Shown one piece after another: positions 1 to 5,975 of a DNA stretch of 15,612 nucleotides. The position numbers and the translations under genes were made by a program. Within the stretch, counting starts at the first letter, position 1. The number at the start of each line of letters is the position of its first letter. The notes beneath the pieces are model-generated. The model was not told where the DNA came from. It saw only the letters and a program-made list of their open reading frames with translations, and made no database searches. This DNA is from Natrialbaceae archaeon B1-Br10_E2g27 (GTDB lineage: Archaea > Halobacteriota > Halobacteria > Halobacteriales > Natrialbaceae), in NCBI GenBank assembly GCA_001563885.1, contig LKMM01000027.1, positions 1 through 15,612 of the forward strand, in the 5' to 3' direction.

Positions 1-669
1 CTGCGTGAGGCCATCGGCTTCGAACGAAACGAACGCTGGGTCGACATCTACGAAACCGTCCTCGAGCGCGAAAACGCTGACCGACGAGACCGCGGTGAGC
101 CACCGCTTGCTCCCCAGCAACTGCGCCATGGCGACTGTGCCGAGTTAATCGAGGAGATTCCCGACGACTCCATCGACCTCCTGCTTACCGATGTCCCCTA
201 CTGGCATATGGACGAACTCGAGCAGACGCGAAACGAGCGTGCGACCCGCGAGAGTAGCCTCGGCTCGTTCGACGCGACAGCGGGTGCTGGAGACGGTGAC
301 ACCACCGAACAGTCCCAAGATGAGCGAGGCGAGAAGCGCAGCGGAACGCAGTCGAAAGCCGAGTGGCTCGCGGAGATGGCCGAGAAGTTCGACCGCTTTA
401 GCGAGGCGGTCACCGACGACGGCCACGTCGTCGTCTTCATCGGCGATATGTACCGCGAGCAATCCTACGAGTTTCTCTCCGCTGACCTCGCCCGGGCGAT
501 CGAATCGGCGACATCGCTTACCCTCGCCGCGAATCTGATCTGGTATGACCCGACGAAAGACCTTCACGTGTATGGCTATCCCTTCTCGTTTGTCCCGTCG
601 ATGGTCCATCAAAACGTGCTCGTGTTTCGTCCCGGAAGCGACACGGAGGGCCGTCAGACGACCGAATGA
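1..669 (+). CDS. DNA methyltransferase of the N4/N6 type (3' part)
   Basis: The 5' end lies outside the window; 222 codons are visible before TGA. Residues 4-15 (AIGFERNERWVD) look like the stretch that follows motif I in SAM-dependent DNA methylases (a glycine, then an acidic residue that binds SAM). Residues 44-68 (HGDC, then DSIDLLLTDVPYW) match the approach to motif IV, with DVPY in place of the usual DPPY or SPPY catalytic motif. Residues 71-119 form a hydrophilic, acidic low-complexity insert after the catalytic loop. Residues 141-150 and 176-212 resemble later strands of the Rossmann core. The protein probably transfers a methyl group from SAM to adenine or cytosine in DNA. No restriction endonuclease is visible, so an orphan modification role is as likely as a restriction-modification system. 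The order of motifs (I before IV) suggests a permuted or two-domain enzyme, but the missing N-terminus prevents a firm class. Confidence 0.75.
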   Translation: MREAIGFERNERWVDIYETVLERENADRRDRGEPPLAPQQLRHGDCAELIEEIPDDSIDLLLTDVPYWHMDELEQTRNERATRESSLGSFDATAGAGDGDTTEQSQDERGEKRSGTQSKAEWLAEMAEKFDRFSEAVTDDGHVVVFIGDMYREQSYEFLSADLARAIESATSLTLAANLIWYDPTKDLHVYGYPFSFVPSMVHQNVLVFRPGSDTEGRQTTE

Positions 670-690
670 CGACGGTCTGACGCAGTTTTA
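652..690 (+). terminator. Inverted repeat spanning the methylase stop codon, possible terminator
   Basis: CGTCAGAC (652-659) and GTCTGACG (675-682) form a perfect 8-bp stem around a 15-nt loop that holds the TGA stop codon (667-669). A short T-run (TTTTA, 686-690) follows. The position between convergent genes fits transcription termination, but archaeal terminators need not have a hairpin. Confidence 0.4.
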
Positions 691-850
691 TGATTGGTGG
701 CCGGGATGGTTCAGATGGCGCGCTCGCACGGAAACTAACCCCCATCCACCCCGTCCGCGCGCCGTTCTCGCCGCTCCTGTTTGTCCCCGCGGTGATCGAG
801 GCCACTGCTGTGGCGGACCGATCCGTCCGTCAATTTCTGCCGATCCGCAG

Positions 851-1513
851 CTACGTCTGTGCTGGTAACAGCACCGACCGAACTTCCGCAGCGCGGTCGG
901 TTTCGGCGATCACCGCAACCTCATCGCCGGCCTCGAGTGTCGTCCCGGGGAGTGGAATCGTCAACGACTCTCGAGTGCGGCCATGAGCGTATATTCGGGC
1001 CGAATCCGGCAGGTCGAGTTCGCTCATCCGCTTGCCAACGGCGGGTGAACCATCCCGGATCTCGAGGACGGTAAGCTGGAGGTTCTCTGCGAGATCGGCA
1101 ACGACGTTAAAATCACCGCCGAGCATCGCCGTTTTCGCCCCCGCCGCCCCGAGTCGCTCGGGATAGATGATATCGTCGACGTCTTCGGCGTACTTTTCGT
1201 AAATATCCTCGCGGTAGTCCTCGTCGATCCGCAAGACAGTCCGACAGCCGTAGTGTTTGCCCACCATACACGCAGCGAAGTTGGCGTTGAGATCGGGCGA
1301 AAACGCACCGACTGCGTCGGCCTCGTCGATGCCGGCCTCGAGCAGGACTGACTCTTCGGCACCGTCGCCATCGACGGTCCGAAAGCCGGCATCACTGGCC
1401 CGATCGGTTCGATCGGGATCGTTGTCGACGACGGTCACCTCGTGTCCTTCCTCGGTTAGAATCTGTGCCGTTCGTGACCCGACACGTCCGTAACCCACGA
1501 TAACGAACCTCAT
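851..1513 (-). CDS. trkA: RCK (TrkA-N/TrkA-C) potassium-uptake regulatory protein
   Basis: This 220-residue protein starts MRFVIVGYGRVG. Residues 1-120 form an RCK_N Rossmann domain with the dinucleotide-binding GxGxxG (G7, G9, G12) and an acidic residue at the end of strand 2 (VVDND, 28-32). Residues 143-217 fit an RCK_C domain, a ligand-binding module. Such proteins form a ring on the cytoplasmic side of TrkH/KtrB K+ transporters and gate them in response to NAD(H), ATP or c-di-AMP. No transporter subunit is next to it, so it acts on a partner encoded elsewhere or is a stand-alone member. An upstream in-frame start at 1540 is possible, but ATG 1513 begins exactly at the first strand and has a box A about 29 bp upstream. 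It converges with the methylase and diverges from the purine permease. K+ handling is central in haloarchaea, which balance salt with internal KCl. Confidence 0.88.
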   Translation of the reverse strand: MRFVIVGYGRVGSRTAQILTEEGHEVTVVDNDPDRTDRASDAGFRTVDGDGAEESVLLEAGIDEADAVGAFSPDLNANFAACMVGKHYGCRTVLRIDEDYREDIYEKYAEDVDDIIYPERLGAAGAKTAMLGGDFNVVADLAENLQLTVLEIRDGSPAVGKRMSELDLPDSARIYAHGRTRESLTIPLPGTTLEAGDEVAVIAETDRAAEVRSVLLPAQT

Positions 1514-1537
1514 AGAAAGGAGTATGCGCTCGGAGGT

Positions 1538-1545
1538 CAAATACG
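1538..1545 (-). promoter_or_regulatory. Box A-like element for the RCK gene
   Basis: On the minus strand this reads CGTATTTG, centred about 29 bp before ATG 1513, the spacing expected of a leaderless haloarchaeal promoter. The match to a TATA box is only partial. Confidence 0.35.
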
Positions 1546-1580
1546 TTGGTTCCGGGCGCTCGGGTTATCACGGGGCTATC

Positions 1581-1612
1581 GTACATGTCGGCACATATCC
1601 ACATTCGTGTAC
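1581..1612. repeat. Imperfect inverted repeat upstream of the purine permease
   Basis: GTACATG (1581-1587) and CGTGTAC (1606-1612) pair at six of seven positions across 18 bp. The repeat lies in the 163-bp divergent spacer, about 28 bp before the permease box A, where a regulator could bind. It is short, so chance is possible. Confidence 0.25.
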
Positions 1613-1639
1613 ACTAAGCCGCCAATCGAGACGAGAACA

Positions 1640-1649
1640 TTTAACTAAG
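1640..1649 (+). promoter_or_regulatory. Box A-like element for the purine permease
   Basis: TTTAACTAAG lies about 33 bp before ATG 1677. With a transcription start about 26 bp downstream, this would leave a leader of only some 6-10 nt. No Shine-Dalgarno is seen. Confidence 0.45.
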
Positions 1650-1676
1650 CCGTGTATCTATGCTCGAACGTCCAAC

Positions 1677-3125
1677 ATGGGAGTTTCCGAGACACTGGCT
1701 GAGTTCTTCGAGTTCGACGAACACGGAACCGACTTCCGGACCGAAACGATCGCTGGCGTCACGACGTTTCTCGCGATGGCCTACATCATCGTCGTCAACC
1801 CCTCGATTCTCACACCGGCTATCTTCGGCGAACCGCCGGATGCGCTTGGACCGGACTCGACAACCACGATCGGCGCTGAGACGTACACGTTCCTCGAGGT
1901 CCAACAGATGCTCGCGGTCGTGACGATTCTGGCCTCGATCATCGCGATTGTCGTGATGGCCTTCTATGCGAAACGGCCCTTTGGTCTCGCGCCCGGAATG
2001 GGGCTGAACGCCTTCTTTACCTTTACCGTCGTCCTCTTGCTCGGCGTGCCGTGGCAGGTTGCGCTGGCCGCGGTCTTCGTCGAGGGGCTGCTCTTTATTG
2101 CGCTCACTGCCGTGGGTGCCCGACAGTATATCATCGAACTGTTCCCCGAACCGGTCAAGTTCGCCGTTGGTGCCGGTATTGGGGTCTTCTTGCTCTTTCT
2201 TGGCCTCCAGGAGATGCAACTGGTCGTCGCCTACGATGCGACGCTCGTCCAACTGGGGAACGTCTTAGAGAGCCCAATTGCTGCGTTCTCGCTTGCAGGA
2301 CTGGTCTTTACGCTCCTGTTGTACGCCCGTGGCGTCCGCGGCTCGATCATTATCGGGGTCTTGGGGACCGCTATCGCCGCCTGGGTCGTTACACTCGCCG
2401 GCCTGGTCGAACCCGGAACCATCACGCCCGAAAGCGGGGTCGGTGGTGTGCAGTATGACTTTACGCCGCTGTTTTGGGGCTTCGTCGATGGGCTCGGTAT
2501 GATTGGTGAGGATCCGCTCGTGTTCGCACTCGTCGTGTTCACGTTCTTTTTCGTCGACTTTTTCGACACCGCAGGGACCCTGATCGGCGTCTCCCAGATC
2601 GCCGGCTTCCTCGACGACAAAGGAGACCTCCCCGATATCGAAAAGCCGCTGATGGCCGACGCAGTCGGCACCACCGCCGGTGCGATGATCGGTACCTCGA
2701 CCGTGACGACCTACATCGAGTCCTCCACTGGCGTCGAGGAAGGTGGCCGAACCGGCTTTACCGCACTCGTCGTCGGTGCCTGTTTTCTCGTCTCGCTGGC
2801 TGCCGTCCCACTGATCACCGCGATTCCGACCTACGCGAGTTACCTCGCGCTCGTCGTCGTCGGCATCATCATGCTCCAAGGCGTCGCCGACATCGACTGG
2901 CAAGACCCAGCCTGGGCGATCTCCGGCGGCCTGACGATCACCGTCATGCCACTTACCACCTCGATCGCAAACGGCCTCGCCGCAGGGATCATCAGCTATC
3001 CGCTTGTCAAATCCGCAATGGGCGACCCTCGAGACGTCTCACTCGGTCAGTGGGTTCTCGCCGTGACGTTTATCGGCTACTTCCTCGTTTACTTTGCCAT
3101 CGAGGCGGGTCAGATTACGTTCTGA
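1677..3125 (+). CDS. NCS2-family (AzgA-like) purine/nucleobase permease
   Basis: This 482-residue integral membrane protein has about 12-14 hydrophobic segments, as expected for the NCS2 (UapA/UraA/AzgA) fold. Family marks are GLAPGMGLNAFF (103-114), DTAGTLIGVSQIAGF (297-311) and GTSTVTTYIESSTGVEEGGR (339-358), the last typical of the AzgA branch, which imports hypoxanthine, guanine or adenine by H+ symport. The length is normal for the family. The chosen ATG is followed by MGVSETLAEFFEFDEHGT, the short amphipathic N-terminus typical of this branch. The open frame upstream to 1524 is not membrane-like and would put the box A inside the gene. The substrate is inferred from the family; no purine salvage gene is adjacent to narrow it. 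The gene is divergent from the RCK gene and probably transcribed alone, with 85 bp before the glutaredoxin gene. Confidence 0.9.
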   Translation: MGVSETLAEFFEFDEHGTDFRTETIAGVTTFLAMAYIIVVNPSILTPAIFGEPPDALGPDSTTTIGAETYTFLEVQQMLAVVTILASIIAIVVMAFYAKRPFGLAPGMGLNAFFTFTVVLLLGVPWQVALAAVFVEGLLFIALTAVGARQYIIELFPEPVKFAVGAGIGVFLLFLGLQEMQLVVAYDATLVQLGNVLESPIAAFSLAGLVFTLLLYARGVRGSIIIGVLGTAIAAWVVTLAGLVEPGTITPESGVGGVQYDFTPLFWGFVDGLGMIGEDPLVFALVVFTFFFVDFFDTAGTLIGVSQIAGFLDDKGDLPDIEKPLMADAVGTTAGAMIGTSTVTTYIESSTGVEEGGRTGFTALVVGACFLVSLAAVPLITAIPTYASYLALVVVGIIMLQGVADIDWQDPAWAISGGLTITVMPLTTSIANGLAAGIISYPLVKSAMGDPRDVSLGQWVLAVTFIGYFLVYFAIEAGQITF

Positions 3126-3210
3126 TCGGTTTTACACCCACATTCGAACAGTTCCGGCAAGCAGCGGGTCGACCGGTGGGCTCTTAGGCCATACGCCACT
3201 ATCACGGTAT

Positions 3211-3456
3211 ATGGCAGATATTACGATGTACGAACTCCCCGGCTGTCCCTACTGTGCAAAAGTGCGATCGAAACTCGACGACCTCGGCCTCGATTACGAC
3301 ATCATCGAGGTCCCACGGTCACACAGCGAACGCACCCAGGTCGAAGCGGTAAGCGGTCAGACGGGCGTCCCGGTTATCACCGACGAGTCGACTGGCGTCG
3401 AAGGAATGCCAGAAAGCGACGATATCGTCGAGTATCTCGAAGAAACCTACCGATAA
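3211..3456 (+). CDS. Glutaredoxin-like thiol-disulfide protein (CPYC)
   Basis: This 81-residue thioredoxin-fold protein has the dithiol active site GCPYC (C12 and C15), the cis-proline motif TGVPV (P54) and a C-terminal helix with SDDIVEYLEE, all glutaredoxin marks. It should reduce protein disulfides or mixed disulfides in the cytoplasm. Haloarchaea usually make gamma-glutamylcysteine rather than glutathione, so the thiol partner is probably that compound or a protein reductase (inference). ATG 3211 starts exactly at the first strand (MADITMYELPGCPYC). A frame open further upstream overlaps the end of the permease gene and adds no recognisable sequence. No good box A is seen; CTTAGG near 3183-3188 is at the right distance for a leaderless start but matches weakly, so read-through from the permease gene is possible. 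It converges with the HTH regulator, 26 bp from its stop codon. Confidence 0.88.
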   Translation: MADITMYELPGCPYCAKVRSKLDDLGLDYDIIEVPRSHSERTQVEAVSGQTGVPVITDESTGVEGMPESDDIVEYLEETYR

Positions 3457-3482
3457 ACGGAATCGACACTCGAGGCCGTGAT

Positions 3483-4460
3483 CTAGGCCGCTTCTTCGGG
3501 TTCGGCCCGTTCTCGGATCACGGCTTTCAGTTCGTCGGCATCACGCAGTTTCTCGAGTTCCTCGCGTTCGACGAGTGCGGTGCCGTCGACGGCATCCTGT
3601 TTTGCGCGGTCGACGACGTAGACCGAGTGTGTACGCGTAACCTGGCTGATCGAACTCATGATTCGGGCGCGTTTTTCGGCGGCTTTCGTAAACTTCGAGT
3701 GACCAGTAAGGACGACATCGTCGTCAGTGTCATCTTCCTCGCGACTGACCGCTTTAAACGGTGAACGGACCGTGGGATGGACCCGATAGCCCGCCCGTGT
3801 CAACACGGCGACGACCTCCTCGTCGTCGGGGTCGGCTTCGGGGTCGTCCGGGGTGGCGTCTGTCTCGTGGACGTCGTCGGCTCCCTCGAGGACGTCGACG
3901 GGGCTCGTAAGTGGTGCTTCGAACAGTTCCTCGAGGGCCATCGCGACCTCGACGGAGGCGTTCATCCCGTCTTCGTATTTCGAGACGGTTCGCCGTGAGA
4001 CGCCGAGTTCACCTGCGAGTCGGCCCAAACTCCAGTCTTTCCCTTCGCGTTCGTCGGCGAGTAAGTCGCCGTCGATATTGACGTACAGTCCCCCGGGGGC
4101 AGCATAGATCAGCGGCGGAACATCTTCGATAAAGAGGTTGTAAGCCGTATCCGGGCTGAAAACGGGCACGCCGTGGCGGAAGTAGACGACATCGGGTTTT
4201 AAATCCTCGTCGCGACTTCGCAGACCGATCACGAGCGGCGTCGCGCCGAGATACGTTCCTAGTCGTCGCATCTCGTGGCCAGTCGCCTCGTTGAACGCGT
4301 CGATATTTCCGAGGATCTTTATCAGCAACAGATCCTCGTTACGTCGTGCGGCGACGTCGAAACTCTTCGGCCGGATCGCACACCGGTCGCTAACCACGAA
4401 ACCCGCATCCGATAACATCGCGGTTACGTTTCCGACCAGTGCCGAGCGGGACATAGGCAT
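3483..4460 (-). CDS. Archaeal HTH transcriptional regulator (COG1395 type)
   Basis: This 325-residue protein matches the archaeal 'putative HTH-type transcriptional regulatory protein' family. Residues 1-120 form an alpha/beta domain that resembles a nuclease-like fold (DLLLIKILGN and PLVIGLRSRDE strands). Residues 143-165 (WSLGRLAGELGVSRRTVSKY) form a Cro/C1-type helix-turn-helix, followed by EDG. Residues 190-215 are an acidic linker, and 216-325 repeat a small alpha/beta domain. The target genes are unknown. The gene is divergent from tiaS across a 141-bp spacer; a functional link to tiaS is only an inference. ATG 4460 is favoured over ATG 4454 because GGAGGAG (4471-4477) sits 10 nt before it, one of the few clear Shine-Dalgarno sequences in the window. 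Confidence 0.85.
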   Translation of the reverse strand: MPMSRSALVGNVTAMLSDAGFVVSDRCAIRPKSFDVAARRNEDLLLIKILGNIDAFNEATGHEMRRLGTYLGATPLVIGLRSRDEDLKPDVVYFRHGVPVFSPDTAYNLFIEDVPPLIYAAPGGLYVNIDGDLLADEREGKDWSLGRLAGELGVSRRTVSKYEDGMNASVEVAMALEELFEAPLTSPVDVLEGADDVHETDATPDDPEADPDDEEVVAVLTRAGYRVHPTVRSPFKAVSREEDDTDDDVVLTGHSKFTKAAEKRARIMSSISQVTRTHSVYVVDRAKQDAVDGTALVEREELEKLRDADELKAVIRERAEPEEAA

Positions 4461-4470
4461 AAGTAGACAA

Positions 4471-4477
4471 CTCCTCC
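4471..4477 (-). promoter_or_regulatory. Shine-Dalgarno of the HTH regulator
   Basis: Minus-strand GGAGGAG with a 10-nt spacer to ATG 4460. The other Met codon (4454) would be 16 nt away. It implies a transcript with a leader, unlike most genes here. Confidence 0.6.
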
Positions 4478-4542
4478 TATATTAGACTTTCCCCGGTATA
4501 TCCGGGCGGCGTGTGGCGGTTCGGATCCGTACTGGAGATATG

Positions 4543-4550
4543 CTTATATA
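4543..4550 (+). promoter_or_regulatory. TATA box in the divergent HTH regulator / tiaS spacer
   Basis: CTTATATA lies 59 bp before the tiaS ATG (4602), which predicts a leader of about 30 nt. The minus strand reads TATATAAG, so the same element could also drive the HTH regulator, with a leader of about 60 nt holding its Shine-Dalgarno. A second TATA-like core, flanked by CCCGG and CCGGG arms (4492-4506), lies closer to the regulator gene. Confidence 0.55.
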
Positions 4551-4601
4551 CCGTCAACTGATCCCGAAACGCGTTAGCCATCAGACCGTCAACGACCGTC
4601 G

Positions 4602-5957
4602 ATGACCATCGTCGGCCTCGACGACACCGACTCGCGCGAACGCGGAATGTGTACGACCTACGTCGCCACGCAGATTGCCGAGCGACTGCGCCGTGAATGT
4701 CGACAGGATAACCACCCGGCCGGCGAGATGACCTCCGATTCGAGCGACCCAATCTCGAGGCTCGTACTCGTCAGACTCAACCCCGCCGTCGAGTACAAAA
4801 CGCGAGGCAACGCCGCGTTGGCGATCCACATCGACTGCGACCCCCATCGGGCGTTTTCGGTCGCCTGCGAGACGCTCGCCTCGCTTGCAGAAACTGCAGA
4901 CGACCGGACGAATCCCGGACTCGTCGTCGCCGACCACGACGAGAACGCGATCCCCAAAGACGTCTCGGACTTTTCGAGGCGAGCGATCCGTGAGCACATC
5001 GCAATCGACGAGGCAGCTACAACCAGCGACCGACACGGCTACCGGACGTGGCATGCTGGCGACGGCCGCGGCCGGATCGGCGCGCTTGCAGCCATCGGTG
5101 CCTGGGCCGAGTACGACGAGTGGACCTACGAGTACATCTCCTATCGCGACTCCGACCGCTGGGGAACGGGACGGGACGTCGACGCTGAGAGTGTCCTCGC
5201 CGCCGCCGACTGGGGGTATCCCGACGTCTGGGATACGATCGACCGCGAGGAGTCTGAGACCGTCTGCGTTCCACACACCCCCGGCCCGATCCTCCACGGT
5301 ATCCGCGGCGATGACCCCGACGCTGTTCGAGCGGTCGCCGACCGAATCGAGAGCGAACCCGTTGTTACCGGCCAGTTGTTCGTCACCAACCAGGGAACTG
5401 ACGCCCACCTCCGTCATGGCCGGATTGGCGATACTCGAGACGGCCGTGCCTACCGCCTCGAGGGCCGTGTCGCCAGCCCGCCTGAAACCCGCCGTGGTGG
5501 TCACGTCTTTTTCGACCTCGAGAACGAGTCCAACACAGCGGCTGCTAGCCCCCACACGACGGGTGACGGCCCTACACGGATCCAGTGTGTGGCGTTCGAG
5601 CCGACGAAACGGTTTCGCGACCGGGTTCGGGCACTTCGGGTTGGTGACCGACTCACCGTCTGTGGAGAACTCGCCTGCGAGACGCTCAAACTCGAGAAAT
5701 TTGCGGTCAGAAAACTCGTCGACACCGAGTCGGTGACGCCGACCTGTCCGGACTGCGGTCGGTCGATGAAAAGTGCAGGTCACAATCAGGGCTATCGGTG
5801 CCGGGCGTGTGCAACGAGCGCTCCCGAAAAAGAGACTGTCACCATTACGCGTGACCTCGAAGAAGGGTGGTACGAAGTGCCGCCATGTGCGCGCCGTCAC
5901 ATCGCCAAACCGTTGGTTCGTGGTGGGTTCGACGCGGCGGTTCACCCCGAAAAATGA
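4602..5957 (+). CDS. tiaS: tRNA(Ile2) 2-agmatinylcytidine synthetase TiaS
   Basis: TiaS uses ATP and agmatine to convert C34 in the anticodon of tRNA-Ile(CAU) to agmatidine, so that the tRNA reads AUA rather than AUG; it is essential in most archaea. The 451-residue protein has the family N-terminus MTIVGLDDTDS (acidic DDTDS at 7-11) followed by GMCTTY (15-20), the YKTRGNAA segment (65-72), a central domain to about 280 with HTPGPILHGIRG (225-235), an OB-fold domain (about 281-373) that binds the tRNA acceptor end, and a C-terminal zinc ribbon with Cys 382, 385, 400 and 403. The length is typical. ATG 4602 is the first start after an in-frame TAG at 4575. The gene converges with the acidic surface protein, leaving only 18 bp between stop codons. 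Confidence 0.95.
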   Translation: MTIVGLDDTDSRERGMCTTYVATQIAERLRRECRQDNHPAGEMTSDSSDPISRLVLVRLNPAVEYKTRGNAALAIHIDCDPHRAFSVACETLASLAETADDRTNPGLVVADHDENAIPKDVSDFSRRAIREHIAIDEAATTSDRHGYRTWHAGDGRGRIGALAAIGAWAEYDEWTYEYISYRDSDRWGTGRDVDAESVLAAADWGYPDVWDTIDREESETVCVPHTPGPILHGIRGDDPDAVRAVADRIESEPVVTGQLFVTNQGTDAHLRHGRIGDTRDGRAYRLEGRVASPPETRRGGHVFFDLENESNTAAASPHTTGDGPTRIQCVAFEPTKRFRDRVRALRVGDRLTVCGELACETLKLEKFAVRKLVDTESVTPTCPDCGRSMKSAGHNQGYRCRACATSAPEKETVTITRDLEEGWYEVPPCARRHIAKPLVRGGFDAAVHPEK

Positions 5958-5975
5958 TCGAAAGGTTCTAGGAAG

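Noticed and set aside
4581..5945. A 454-codon open frame antisense to tiaS
   Set aside because: It is a shadow of high-GC codon use. The plus-strand tiaS has all family motifs, and the antisense translation shows no recognisable domain.
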